From Sapria himalayana (taxonomy: Eukaryota; Streptophyta; Magnoliopsida; Malpighiales; Rafflesiaceae), in NCBI GenBank assembly GCA_029783825.1, contig JAREIK010017174.1, positions 1 through 64,000 of the forward strand: DNA of 64,000 nucleotides. The letters run 5' to 3'. Under the pieces are notes generated by a model. It was not told where the DNA came from. It saw only the letters and a program-made list of their open reading frames with translations, and ran no database searches. The number at the start of each line of letters is the position of its first letter. Position 1 is the first letter of the stretch. The position numbers were made by a program, and so were the translations under genes. Shown piece by piece: positions 36,401-50,995 of this stretch.

Positions 36401-38182
36401 ATTATATATCATATAAATTCTATATAAACAATTTTTTTGATAGATAATATAAAATTGATCAAAAATTAAATTAATAAACTATTGATAAAAAGATAGATAT
36501 TAATTAAAAAATATTATCAAACCCAAATTGATTTAAAATTAAAGTAAAATATATTACTGGATAATAATTTTTAATTTTTAAATTTTTACTTCTTTTATAA
36601 GCATATATTTTTTTGATTAAAAATAAATTAATTAAAATATATATGTCGCACTCATAATTTAATTTGTAATAAATATTTCTATAAAAATAAACTAATAAAT
36701 AATTAAAATGAATATTTAAAATTATAATAAATAGAAATAAAAAGTAGATTTATTAATTATTAAGTAGTATATAGCAATTTAATGGTTTATGTATTTAGGC
36801 ATTATGAGGTATAGGAGTTTACTGATTTAACTATGTATGCATTTAGTGGTTTATAAGTTTTATTGAAAAAATAAAATAATAAAAAATTTATTTTTATTAT
36901 TTTTTTAATATTTTCAAAGGTTAAAACCTTTGAAAATATATTAATTTTTAAATTTTTATTTAAATGTGAATACAATATTTAGTTATAATAATCATTATAT
37001 TTATATATCATATAAATTCAATATAATCAATTTTATTGATAAATATTCTAATAATGATCAAATAATAAATTAATAATATATTATTAATAAGATAGATATC
37101 GATTAAAATATAATTACAAAACCTAAATTGATTCAGAAGAAAAGCTAAATATATTACTATATAATAATTTTTTGTTTTGAAATTTTTTTTTCTTTTAAAA
37201 AGTTTATCAATAATTTTTTGATGAAAAATAAAATATATAAATTATATTTGTTTAACTCAATTTATTTTGTAATTAATATTTATATATAAATAAACAAATA
37301 AATAATTAAAATGAATATTTAAAATTATAATGAAAAAAAATGAGATTTATTATTTTTTATTTAGGGTTAACGGTTTAATTTAAATTAGATCTATTGCACT
37401 AATAATTTATTCTGTAATTAATATTTCTATAAAATAAATTGATAAATAATTAAAATAAAAATTTAAAATTATACTGAATAAAAATTAAAATGAGATTTAT
37501 GATTTATTATTAATATATACAAGTTTAATGATTTAAGTATTTAGAGGTTTTGTCGTTAGGAGTTTAGTGATTTATGTTTTTAGGCTTTTAGTTGTTTATA
37601 GGTTTTATTTAAAAAATTAAAATAATAGAAGAAATTTCTATAATTTTTTATCATTTTCATAGGTTAAAACATTTGAAAATATAATAATATTTAAAATTTT
37701 TTGAAATTTTAATACAATATTTTGTCATAAAAATATTAATAATTATATATTATATAAATTTAATATAAATAATTTTATTGAGAGATATTATAATAATGAT
37801 CAAAAATTAAATTTATAAACTATTAATATTAAGATAGATATTAATTAAAAAATATTTACAAAATACAAATTGATTCAAAATTAAAGTAACTTATATTACT
37901 TGATAATAATTTTTAATTTTTAAATTTATACATCTTTTATAAGCGTATATTTTTATTAGTTAAATAATATATTATTTAAATTATATTTGTCCCACTCATA
38001 ATTTTTTTTGTAATAAATATTTCTAAATAAATACCCTAATAAATAATTAAAATGAATATTTAAAAATATAATAAATAGCAATAAAAATTAGATTTATTAA
38101 TTATTAAGTAGTATTTAGCGATTTAATGGTTTATGTAATATGACTTTACAGGGTTTAGGAGTTTACTGATTTAACTTTATAT

Positions 38183-38190
38183 GCATTTAG
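38183..38190. repeat. Target-site duplication half, left (hAT fragment)
   Basis: gcatttag directly precedes the 5' fragment, as at 4057. The matching right half is at 63271-63278, about 25 kb away. Confidence 0.85.
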
Positions 38191-38387
38191 TAGGGCTGCT
38201 CACGGGACTCGAAGATTCACAACCCGACCCGATGTCTTGTCCCGAACAAATCGTGACTGAGAAAAATCCGTTGACTTTGACTTTTCCCGTCCCATCCTGT
38301 CACGTATTTTTTTGGACAGTTCTGGTTCTTAAGCAATATCCATCCCGAGAACCATCCCATCCTAAAAAACTAATACTAGAACCAGGA

Positions 38388-38408
38388 ATATATATATATA
38401 TATATATA
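38388..38408. repeat. (AT)n microsatellite inside hAT 5' fragment
   Basis: A 21-bp AT run equivalent to 4267-4287. Confidence 0.9.
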
Positions 38409-38971
38409 ACATGAAGATGCCACCAATTCCACTACTACCCATCCAATTCCGACACACCTATTGCTGTTCCGACGAATTCCAGGTCACCTCACACCGTTCC
38501 AGCCATGTTCATTTAGGTCCACCCCTTTTTCGTCGCACTTTTGGTTGCATCCACCTGTCCCAGATGCCACCAGCCTTTTGGTTTGTTTTTCTGATGAGAA
38601 TTGAGTGATTTATTATTATTATTATGTGTGTTAGTCAGTTTTGTTGAGTATTGGTTGTGGTGTTGTGGTTGGGCCGAATGAGTGGGATGAATGTGTTACG
38701 GTCAGTTTTGTAGAGCTTGTTTGTTTTGAAATATTTATATGTATTTATGCTTAACATATCATATTAATTAATGGCAATGCAAATGGCACAATCCAACGGT
38801 AAACAAAAAATACAATAAATTGAAGATGATAACATCTCAAATGATAAAAGTACTGGTAAATCCAATCATCATCTTTTCACGAACCCTCTTATTGTTACGG
38901 CAGGTCCTTCAATACCAAATGTAAAAGAAAGTCATGGTACATCTGAACCTCAAGCTCATAAAAAGTATAAG

Positions 38972-39232
38972 TCTGCTATTTGGGAAACTTATGAGATATT
39001 AGTTGATTCAGAGGGAAATTAAACTAGTATGGTAGCATGTATATGGTGTAGGAAAGAATACTTGGCAAAAAGCGATCATTCGGGTTTATCAAAATACTTG
39101 AGAGAGACTTGTAGGAAATTTCCACTCAGAAAAGAATTAATAGAAGCTCACAAAGGTAAAGACAAGTCACAATCTTTGTTGAGTTTCGCTAAAGGTACTA
39201 GTTCAGAGGATAACAAATTAACTTGTTGTTAA
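38972..39232 (+). pseudogene. hAT transposase N-terminal remnant (BED zinc finger)
   Basis: The frame reads SAIWETYEILVDSEGN, then a TAA at 39020-39022, then resumes in the same frame with ATG at 39029 for 67 codons. The Cys pair of a BED finger (CIWC) and a later Cys in the motif LSKYLRETC are visible. Where BED fingers usually have a His before the last Cys there is Tyr, in both this copy and copy 1. Copy 1 has GAA at the stop codon position, so the nonsense change arose in this copy. BED fingers bind transposon ends. The fragment stops before any catalytic region, so no transposase can be made. Confidence 0.82.
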
Positions 39233-40119
39233 TTTGATCAATAACTAGTTAGGGAGGCTTTGGTGAAAATGATCATAAAAGATGAATTTTTTTTTGTTTT
39301 GTTGAGAGGGATGAGTTTAAGGAGTTTTGTGAAGTTAGTGTGCCTCAATTTATTTTTAATATTTTTTGATATTTCCAAAGGTTATAACATTTGATAATAT
39401 AATAATTTTTAAATTTTTTTCAAATGTGAATTCAATATTTAGTTATAATAGTCATTATATTTATATATCATATAAATTCAATATAAACAATATTATTGAT
39501 AAATATTCTAAAAATGATAAAAAAATAAATTAATAATATCTTATTAATAAGATTGATATCAATTAAAATATATTAAAAAACCTAAAATGATTTAGAAGAA
39601 TTCAAAATATATTACTTTATAATAATTTGTTGTTTTGAAATTTTTTTTCTTTTAAAAAGTTTATCCATATTTTTTTGATGAAAATTAATTTATATAAATT
39701 ATATTTTTCTAACTCATACTTTATTTTATAATTAATATTTACATAAAAATAAACAAATAAATAATTAAAATGAATATTTAGAATTATAATTAAAAAGAAA
39801 ATATTGAGATTTATTCTTTATTATTTTGGGTATACCAGTCTAATTTAAAATAGATCCGTCTCACTAATAATTTATTTTGTAATTAATATGTCTATAAAAA
39901 TAAACTAATAACTAATTAAAATAAAAATATAAAATTATACCGAATAAAAATTAAAATGAGATTTATGAATTATTATTAATGCATACTAGTTTAATATTTA
40001 AAATATTTAAAGGTATTTTCATTTAAGACTTTAGCGATTTATGTTTTTAGGCATTTATTGGTTTATAGTTTTTATTTAAACAATGAAATAAAAAAAAATT
40101 ATTTTTGATATTTTTTCAC

Positions 40120-40147
40120 ATTTTCAAAGGTTATAACCTTTGAAAAT
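40120..40147. repeat. Perfect 28-bp satellite palindrome
   Basis: Half-site attttcaaaggtta and its exact reverse complement. Confidence 0.93.
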
Positions 40148-42577
40148 ATAATAATTTTAAAATTTTTTAAATATGTGAATACAATATTTAGTAATAATAA
40201 TCATTATAATTATATATAATATAAACTAAATATATACAATTTTATTGATAGATATGATATCAATTATCAAAAAATAAATTAAAATGCTATTATTAATATG
40301 TTAGATATAAATTAAAATATAATTGCAAAACCTAAAAATTTTCAAAATCCACTTAAAATTTATTACTAAATAATAATTTATTTTTTAGTTTTTGCTTCTT
40401 TTTATAAGCTCATATTTTTTTTGATGAAATATAAATTATTTTATTATATTTTTATCACTCATAATTTATTTTGTAATTATTATTTTAATAAATTATTTAA
40501 ATTATATTTAAGGTTAACGAGTTTAAAGGTTTAAGTATTTAGGAGATTTTGTGTTTATGAGTTTAGAGGTTTAAGTGTTTATGCATTTAGTGGTTTATAA
40601 GGTTTATTTAAACAATGATATAAAAAAATTATTTTTATTATTTTTTTAATTTTTGAAGGTATAACCTTTGAAAATATAATAATTTTAAATTTTTTTCAAA
40701 TGTAAATATAATATTAAGTTATAATAATCATAATAATTATAAGTCATTTAAATTGAATATAAATAATTACATTGCTAGATATTATAATAATGATCAAAAA
40801 AATATAATAAACAATTATTAATAAGATAGATATTATTTAAAATATATTTGCAAAATCTAAATTTATTCAAAATCAAAGTAAAATATAATACTTAATAAAA
40901 ATTTTTTTAAAGTTTTGCTTTTTTTATAACATTATATTTTTGTTATTATAAATAAATTATTTAAATTTTTGATTTACTCATTATTTATTTTATAATTTAT
41001 AATTCTATAATAATAAACTAATAAATAATTGAAATAATTATTTAAAATTATGATGAATACAAATAATTATAAGCATATATATTTTTTTGATGAAAAATAA
41101 ATTATTTAAATTATATCTGTCTCACTAATAATTTATTTTGTAATTAATATTTCTAAAAAAATAAATTGATAAATAATTAAAATGAATTATAAAAATTATA
41201 ATGAATACTAATAAAAAAGATATATATGATTTATTATTTAGGGTATACCAATTTAATGGTTTAAGTTTTTTGTGGTTTTGGGGTTAAAAAGTTTATTGAT
41301 TTATATGTTTGCACATTTAGGTGTTTATAGGTTTTATTTAATCAATGAAATAACAGAAAAAAATTTTTATAAATTTTCGTGATTTTGAAAAGTTATAAGC
41401 TTTGAAAATATAATAATTTTTAATAGTTCTAAATATGAATACAATACTTAGTTATAACAATCTTAATAATTATATTAGATGTAAATTCAATATAGAAAAT
41501 TTTATTAATATATATTATTTTGATGATCAAAAAATAAATTAATAAACTATTATTAATAAGATAGATTTTAATTAAAATATATTTGCAGAACCCAAAATAA
41601 TTCAAAATCAAATTAAATTATATTACTAAATAAAATTTTAAAATTTTGAAATTTTGTTTATTTTTATAAGCTTATATTTTTTTCATAAAAAATAATTTAT
41701 TTAAATTATATATGTCTCACTCATTATTTATTTTGTAATTAATATTTCTATAAAAATAAACTAAAAAATAATTAAAATGAATATTTAAAATTATAATGAA
41801 AACAAATAAAAATTAGATTTATTATTTATTATTTAGGTTATATAGGTTTAATGGTTTAAGTATTTAGGGGGTTTTAGGGTTTAGGAGTATAGAGATTTAT
41901 ATATTTAGGCATTTAGTGGTTTATAAGTTTTAATTAAATAATAAAATAATAAAAAAATTAATTTTGTGATTTTTTATCATTTTTGAAGTTTATAACCTTT
42001 GAAAATATAATAATTTTTAAATTTTTTTCAAATGTAAATATAATATTTAGTTATAATAATATTAATAATTATAAGACATTTAAATTCAATATAAGTAATT
42101 TTATTGTTAGATATTATAAAATTGATCAAATAATAAATTAATAAACTATTCTTAATAAGATTGATAGCAATTAAAATATAATTGCAAAACAAATATATAA
42201 TGATCTAAAATTAAAGTAAAATATATTACTAAAGAATAATTTTTTGTTTTTAAATTTTTACTCCTTTTATAAGCTTATTTTTTTTGATTAAAAATAAATT
42301 ATTAAAATTATAGTTGTCTCGTTCATTATTTATTTTGTAATTAATATTTCTATAAAAAATAATCTAATAAATAATTAAAATTAATATTTAAAATTATAAT
42401 GAATACAAATTAAAATGAGATTTATGATTTATTATATGTGGTATACCAGTTTAATGGCTTAATTATTTAAAAGTTTTGTGGTTTAGGAGATTATCAATTT
42501 ATGTTTTTAGGCATTTAGTGGTTTATAGGTTTTATTTATATAATAAAAATGTAATATTCTTTTTTTGATTTTTTCTG

Positions 42578-42605
42578 ATTTTCAAAGGTTATAACCTTTG
42601 AAAAT
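42578..42605. repeat. Perfect 28-bp satellite palindrome
   Basis: The same palindrome in a different monomer variant, where the flanks differ (ctg before, aaaa after). Confidence 0.93.
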
Positions 42606-44559
42606 AAAATAATTTTTAAAATTTTTGAAATGTGAATACAATGCATAATTCTATTAATCTTACTAATTATATATCATATAAATTCAATATAAATAATTTT
42701 AATGATAGATATTATAATAATGATCAAAAATTAAATTAAAAAACAATTATTAAAAATATAAATATTAATTAAAATATATTTATATAACACAAAATGATTT
42801 AAAATCAAATCAAAATATATTACTAAATAATAATATTTAATTTTTAAATTTTTTTTCTTTTTATAAGCTTATATTTTTTTATTAAAATAAATTAATTAAA
42901 TAATATTTGTCTCACTCGAAATTTATTTTGTAATTAATTTTTCTAAAAAATTAAACTATAAATAATTAAAATGAATATTTAAATTATAATGAAAAAAAAT
43001 GAGATTTATTAATTATTATTTAGGGTATACCAGTAAAATTTTAATTATATCTGTCTCACTAATAATTTATTTTGTAATTAATATTTCTATAAAAATAAAA
43101 TGATTAATAATTAATGTAAAAATTATAAATTATACAGAATAAAAATTAAAATGAGATTTATGATTTATTATTAATGTATACCATTTTAATGGTTTAAGTA
43201 TTTAGATGTTTTGTCATTTAAAAATTTAGCGATTTATGTTTTTAGGCATTTAGTGGTTTATAGGTTTTATTTAAACAATAAAATAATAAAAAAATATTAT
43301 AATTTTTTCTAATTTTCTTAGGTTATAACCTTTGTAAATATAATAATATTTACAATTTTTTTAAATGTAAATATAATATTTTAGTTATAATAATATTAAT
43401 AATTATATATCATATAAATTCAATATAAATAATTTAATTGATAGATATTATAATAATGATCAAAAATTAAATTTATAAACTATTAATATTAAGATAGATA
43501 TTAATTAAAAAATATTTACAAAACCCAAATTGATTTAAAATTAAAGTAAAATATATTACAGGATAATTATTTTAAATTTTTATATTTGTACTTCTTTTAT
43601 ATGCGTATATATATTATTTCATTAAAAATAAATTATTTAAATTATATTTGTCGCACTCATAATTTATTTTGTAATAAATATTTCTATAAAAATAAACTAA
43701 TAAATAATTAAAATGAATATTTAAAATTATAATAAATAGAAATAAAAATTCGATTTATTATTTATTATGTATTATATATCAGTTTAATTGTTACCGTATT
43801 TAGGCTTTACGGGGTCTAGGAGTTTATTTATTTAACTGTGTATGCATTTAGTTGTTTATAGGTTTTATTTAATAAATAAAAAAACAAAAATTTATTTTTT
43901 TATTTTTTGACATTTTCAAAGGTTATAACCTTAGAAAATATAATAATTTTTAAATTTTTTTTCAAAAGTGAATTCAATATTTAATTATAATAATTATTAT
44001 ATTTATATATCATATAAACTCAATATAAACTATTTTATTTATAAATATTCTAATAAGGATCAAAAAATAAATTAATAATCTATTATTAATAAGATTAATA
44101 TCAATTAAAATATAATTACAAAACATAAAATGATTCATAAGCAAACCAAAATATATAACTATATAATAATTTTTTGTTTTGTAATTTTTTTTTATTTTAA
44201 AAAGTTTATCTATATTTTTTTTATTAAAGATAATTTACATAAATTATATTTGTCAAACTGATAATTTATTTTTTAATTAATATTTATATAAAAATAAACA
44301 AATGAATAATTAAAATGAATATTTAAAATTATAATGAAAAAAAATGAGATTTATTATTTATTATTTATTATTTAGGGTATACCGGTTTAATTTAAATCAT
44401 ATTTGTCTCACTAATAATTTATTTTGTAATTAATATTTATATAAAATAAAACTGATAAATAATTAAAATAAAAAGTTTAAATTATACTAAATAAAAATTA
44501 AAATGAGATTTATGATTTATTATTAATGTATACCAATTTAATTGTTTAAGTATTTAGAG

Positions 44560-44600
44560 GTTTTGTCGTATAGATATTAATTATACCCTAAATAAAATAT
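44560..44600. other. Inversion point: satellite switches from + to -
   Basis: Forward sequence (gaggttttgtcg) ends near 44572. Within about 15 bp, reverse-oriented sequence (ataccctaaat) begins. The reverse arm then matches 13620 onward. Confidence 0.85.
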
Positions 44601-47600
44601 AATAAAACTCATTTTTTTTTCATTATAATTTTAAATATTCATTTAATTATTTATTTGTATATTTTTATATAAATATTAATTACAAAATAAATTATGAGTT
44701 AGACAATTATAATTTATTAAAATTATTTTTCATCAAAAAAAATATAGTTAAATTTTTAAAAACAAATTTCAAAACAAAAAAATTATAATATAGTAATATA
44801 TTTTGCTTAGCTTCTGAATAATTTTAATATTTGTAATTATATTTTAAATGATATATACTTATTAATAATAGATTATTAATTTATTTATTGATCATTATTA
44901 GAATATTTATCAATAAAAATGTTTATATTGATTTTATATGATATATAAATGTAATAATTATTATAACTAAATATTGTATTCACTTTTAAAAAAAGTTTTT
45001 CAATTTTTATATTTTCAAAGATTATAACCTTTGAACATGTGAAAAAATAAAAAAAAATATTTTTTTAGTTATTTCATTGTTTAAATAAAACCTATAAACC
45101 ACTAAATACCTAAACACTTAAATCACAAAACTGCAAATTCTAGAAACCCCTATATAAATAATTTTTTAAACCGATATACCTTAAATAATAATTAATAAAT
45201 CTCATTTTTATTTGTTTTCATTATAATTTTAAAAATTCATTTCGATTGTTAAGTTTTTTATTTATATATATATATTAATTATAAAATAAATTATGTGTTA
45301 AAAATATAATTTATAAGAATTATTTTTCATCAAAAAATAGTTAAGCTTATAAAAATAATAAAAATTTAAAAACAAATAATTATTATTAAGTAATATATTT
45401 TGCTTTACTTTTGAATCATTTTAGGTTTTAAATTTATATTTTAAGTAATATCAATCGTATTCATAAAAGATATTTAATTTATTTTTTGATAATTATTAGA
45501 ATATCTATCAATAAAATTGTTTATATTGAATTTATATGATATATAATTATTATGATTATTATAAATAAATTTTGTAATCACTTTTGAAAAAAATTTAAAA
45601 ATTATTGTATTTTCAAAAGTTATAACCTTAAAAAATGAGAAAAATAATAAAAATAAATTATTTGTTATTTAATATTTTAAAAATAACCTATAGATCATTA
45701 AATGATTACTTACTTAAATTAGTAAGTTTATAAACCCCAAAACCCCTAGATACATAAACCTTTTAAAAATAAATCTCATTTATATTTCTATTTATTATAA
45801 TTTTAAATATTCATTTTAATTATTTATAGTTAAATTTTTTAGGAAAATGAATTCGAAATAAATTTTGAATCAGACAAATAATATTTAAATATTTTATATT
45901 TAATCAAAACAAAATATAAGCTTAAAAAGGACAAATTTAAAAATTAAATATTATTATTTAGTAATATATTTTGATTTGATTTTGAATCATTTGGTGTTAT
46001 ATAAATATATTTTAATTAATATTTAGATTTTTAATAATAGTTTGTTAATTTAATTTTTGATCATTATTAAAATATTTATCATTAAAATTGTTAATATTTA
46101 ATTTATATGATATATAATTAGTATGATTAATATAATTATACATGGTATTCACATTTCAAAAAATTTTAAAAATTATTTTATTTTCAAAGATTATAACGTT
46201 TAAAAATCAGAAAAAATTAAAAAAAAATTTTTATTTTTATTATATAAATAAAACCTATAAACCACTAAATGCCTAAAAATATAAATCGCTAAACTTCTAA
46301 ATGACAAACCCCCTAAATAATTTAACCATTATACTGGTATACTATATATAATAAATAATAAATCTCATTTTTATTAGTATTCATTATAATTTTAAACATA
46401 CATCTTAACTATTTATTAGTTTATTTTATAGAAATATAAATTAAAAAATAAATTATTAGAGAGACAAATATAATTTAAACAATTTATTTTTTATCAAAAA
46501 ATATATAAGCATATAAATGGATCCATCAATTTACAAATTTAAATTTAATATTTAGTAAAATATTTCACGTTTGATTATGAATCATTTTAGGTTTTGCAAA
46601 TATATTTAAAACAATATTTATCTTATTAATACTTGTTTATTATTTTTTATGATCATTATTAAAATATATACCAATAAAATAATTTATATAAAATTTATAT
46701 GATATATAATTTTATGAATTTTAACTTAATATTGTATTCACTTTTCAAAAAAAAAAATAAAAAATTATTATATTTTCAAAGGTTATAACCTTCAAAAATG
46801 AGAAAAAATAACAAAAATACTTTTTCTTTATTTTATTTTTTAAATAAAACCTATAATCCACTAAATGACTAAATACTAAAATGACTAAACTCATAATCCC
46901 TGAAGCTCTTAAATACTCAAAACATTAAATTAGTATAGTCTAAATAAAAAATCATAATTCTCATTTTTATTAGTATTCATTATAATTTTAAATATTCATT
47001 TTAATTATTTATCAGTTTATGTTTATAGAAATATTAATTACAAAATAAATTATCAGTGAGACAGATATAATTTAAATAATTTATTTTTCATCAAAAAAAA
47101 AAATATGCTTATAAAAAGAGGCAAAATTTTAAAAATAAAAAATTATTTTTTTCTAATATACCTTATTTTTATTTTGAATCATTTTATATTTAACAATTAT
47201 ATTTTAATTTATATCATTCTTATTAATACTAGTTTATTAATTAATTTATTGATCATTATTATAATATCTATTAATAAAATTATTTATATTTGGTTTACAT
47301 TATATAAAATTATTAAGATTATTATAACTAAATATTATATTCACATTTTAAAAAAAATTAAAAATTATTATATTTTCAAAGGTTATAACCTTCAAAAATT
47401 AAAAATATCAAAAAATTAAATTTTTTTTTCATTCTTTATATAAAAACTATAGATCACTAAAGGTTAAACAATAAATCAATAAACTCCTAAACCACAAAAC
47501 ACCTAAATACTTAACCCATTAAACTGGTATATTCTAAATAATATATAATAAATCTCAATTTTATTTGTATTCATTATAATTTTAAATATTCATTTTAATT

Positions 47601-50600
47601 ATTTATTAGTTTATTATTATAGAATTATAAATTACAAAATAAATTATGAGTAAGATAAATATAATTTAAATAATTTATTTTTAAAAACAAAAATATAAAC
47701 TTATAAAAAAAGCAAAACATTAAAAAAAATTATTATTTAGTAATATATTTTACTTTGATTTTGAATAAATTTAGATTTTGCAAATATATTTTAAATAATA
47801 TCTATCTTATTGATAATAGTTTTTTAAATTTTTTTTTGATCAATATTATAATATCTAGCAATATAATTATTTATATTGAATTTAAATGACTTATAATTGT
47901 TAAGATGATTATAACTTAATATTATATTTACAATTGAAAAAAATTTAAAAATTATTATATTTTCAACTCTTATAACCTTTGAAAATGTAAAAAATATCAA
48001 AAATAATTTTTTTGATATTTTAAAATTTTTATTTAAATAATTTAACAGTTTATTTTATTAGAAATATTAATTACAAAATAAATTATTAGTAAGACAGATA
48101 TAATTTAAATTAAACTGGTATACCCTAAATAATAAAGAATAAATATCATTTTTTTATTATAATTTTAAATATTCATTTTAATATTTATTTGTTTATTTTT
48201 ATATAAATATTAATTATAAAATAAATTATGAGTTAGACAAATATAATTTATATAAATTATTTTTCATCAACAAAATATTGATAAACTTTTAAAAAAAAAA
48301 ATTTCAAAACAAAAAATTATTATATAGTAATATATTTTGCTTTGCTTCTTAATCATTTTTGGTTTTGTAATAATATTTTAATTGATATATATCTTATTAA
48401 TTATAGATTATTATTTTATTTTTTGATAATTATTAGAATATTTATAAATAAAATTATTTATATTGAATTTATATGAAATAATTATAATGATTATTATAAC
48501 TAAATATTGAATTCATATTTGAAAAAAGTTTAAAAATTATTATATTTTCAATGGTTATAACCTTTGAAAATATCAAAAAATATTAAAAATAATTTTTTTA
48601 TTTTTTTTAATAAAAATTATAAACAACTAAATGCATACACAGTTAAATCAGTAAACTCCTAAACCCCATAATGCCTAAATACATAAACCATTAAACTGCT
48701 ATATACTACTTAATAATTAATAAATCTAATTTTTATTTCTATTTATTATAATTTTAAATATTCATTTTAATTATTTATTAGTTTATTTTAATAGAAATAT
48801 TTATTACAAAATAATGTATGAGTGCTACTAATATAATTTAATTAATTTATTTTTAATAAAAAAAAATATACACTTATAAAAGAAGTAAAAATTTAAAAAA
48901 TTAAAAATTATTATCCAGTAATATATTTTAAGTTGATTTTGAATCAATTTGGGTTTTGTAAATATTTTTTATTTAATATCTATCTTCTTATTAATAGTTT
49001 ATTAATTTAATTTTTGATCATTATTATATTATCAATCAATAAAATTGTTTATATTGAATTTATATGATATATAATAATTAATATTATTATAACTAAATAT
49101 TGTATTCACATTTCAAAAAATTTTAAATATTATTATATTTTCAAAGGTTATAACTTATGAAAATGATAACAAATTATAGAAAATTTGTTTGTTATATTAT
49201 TTTTTTATATAAAACCTATAAACCACTAAAAGCCTAAAAACATAAATTGCTAAACTCCTAACGACAAAACCTCTAAATACTTAAACCATTAAACTGGTAT
49301 ACAATAATAATAAATCTTAAATATCATTTTAATTTTTATTCAGTATAATTTTAAATTTGTATTTTAATTATTTATCAGTTTTTTTTTATAGAAATATGAA
49401 TTATAAAATAAATTATTAGAGAGACAGATCTAATTTAAATTAAAACAGTATCCCTAAATAATAAATATTAAATCTTATTTTTTTCATTATAATTTTAAAT
49501 ATTCATTTTAAATATTTATTTGTTTATTTATATATAAATATTAATTACAAAATAAATTGAGTTAGACAATTATAATTTATATATATTATTTTTCATCAAA
49601 AAATTATAGAAAACCTTTTTAAAAGAAAAAAAATTTTCAATACAAAAAATTATTATATATTAATATATTTTGCTTTGCTTTGAATTATATTAGGTTTTGT
49701 AATTTTATTTTTATTGATATCTATCTTATTAATAATAGATTATTAATTAATTTTTTGATCTTTATTAGAATATTTTTCAATAAAAATTGTTTATTTTGAA
49801 TTTACATGATATATTATTATAAGGATTATTATAACTAAATATTATATTTACATTTAAAAATAATTTAAAAATTATTATATTTATAAAAGTTATCATCTTT
49901 GAAAATGAGATAAAATCACCAAAATAAATTTTTTGTTATTTTATTGTTATTATAAAACCTATAAACTACCAAATGCCTAAACGCTTAAATCTTTAAAATC
50001 CTAAACCCTAAAACCACAAAACCCTTAAATACTTAAACATTTAAACCATCTTTAAAGGTTAATGTATTTATAAATAATATATAAATATCTCTCAATAAAT
50101 AATAGTTTATTAAATTATTTTTTGATCATTATTATATTTATATTTAGATTTAGTTTATTAATCTATATTAATAAAATTGTTTATTTTTAATTTACGTGAT
50201 ATATAATTATTAAGTTTATTATAACTAAATATTGTATTCACATTTGAAAAAAATTTAAAAATTATTATATTTATAAATATTATAACATTCAAAATTGATA
50301 AAAAATTTGAAAAATAATTTTTCTGTTATTTCATTATTTAAATAAAACATATAAACTACTAAATGCCTAAACAATTAAATCTCTAAACTACTAAACTCCT
50401 AAATACTTAAACCATTAAATTGATATACCCGAAATAATTAATCATAAATCACATGTTTATTAGTATTCGTTATAATTTCAATATTCATTTTAATTATTTA
50501 TTAGTTTATTTTTAAATAAATATTAATTGCAAAATAAAATTATGAATGAGACAAATATAATTTAATTAATTAAATTCATCAAAAAAATTTATAAGCTTAT

Positions 50601-50995
50601 AAAAAGAATCAAAAATTTTAAATAAAAAAATTATTATTTAGTAATATATTTTACTTTGATTTTGAATCGTTTTAGGTTTAGCAAATATATTTTAATTAAT
50701 ATATATCTTATTAATTTAAGTTTATTAATCTATTTTATGATCAGTATTATAATATCAATCAATAAAATTATTTATATTGAATTTACATGATATTTAATTT
50801 TTATGATTATTATAATTAAATATTGTATTAACATTTGAAAAAAAAAATTAAAAATTATAATATTTTCAATGTTTATAATCTTGAAAATGAGAAAAAATTA
50901 TAAAAATTTTTTTTTATTATTTAATTATTAAAATAAACCCTATAAACCACAAAATACCTAAATACATAAATTACTAAACTCCTAAACCTTGATAC
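44576..50995 (-). repeat. Satellite array, - orientation (block S6, left of Element X copy 2)
   Basis: Octamer blocks in reverse lie near 45100, 45690, 46265, 46860, 47450, 48640, 49215, 49980, 50360 and 50945. Order and private variants of 44810-48650 match 13620-17600. The last three monomers mirror those at 32764-33800 beside Element X copy 1. The 104-codon frame at 47105-47419 is a low-complexity Ile/Asn/Lys translation of satellite. Confidence 0.9.

Larger units (their letters stand above)
32764..38190 (+). repeat. Satellite array, + orientation (block S5, between Element X and hAT 5' fragment)
   Basis: Octamer-block ends lie near 32805, 33400, 33780, 34523, 35062, 35650, 36246, 36840, 37588 and 38183. 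The monomers from 35062 onward match 981-4057 one for one at offsets of 34081 to 34126. A compressed monomer at about 33580-33790 has a local duplication of the 'ttgatagatatt' region and is mirrored near 50030-50160. Open frame 34505-34690 is satellite. Confidence 0.92.
38191..39346 (+). mobile_element. hAT transposon, 5' fragment
   Basis: It matches 4065 to about 5217 of the complete element, by eye at roughly 85-90 percent, starting with the left inverted repeat (38191-38208). Similarity stops at 'gtgcctca' and satellite begins at once at 39347. The left flanking satellite matches that of copy 1 over several kilobases, so the two are descendants of one insertion. The remainder of this copy is probably the 3' piece at 62836-63270. 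Confidence 0.9.
39347..44575 (+). repeat. Satellite array, + orientation (block S5, right of hAT 5' fragment)
   Basis: Octamer-block ends lie near 40050, 40585, 41315, 41910, 42510, 43250 and 43848. The first 2 kb match 23310-25690, including unusual shared words such as 'aatttgttgttttg'. A deletion of most of one monomer is seen at about 41055-41065, where 'gaatacaaata' joins 'attataagcatat'. The block ends at an inversion near 44575. Open frame 41429-41611 (- strand) is satellite. Confidence 0.9.

Noticed and set aside
47105..47419. 104-codon open frame with strongly hydrophobic Ile/Leu/Tyr/Asn sequence, resembling frames at 15948-16193, 17865-18062, 26854-27036, 27996-28223, 41429-41611 and 56249-56431
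   Set aside because: All are the same stretch of satellite monomer read on the strand opposite to the octamers. The similarity comes from shared repeat ancestry and AT-rich codons. Most monomers have stops here, and no start context or domain is present.
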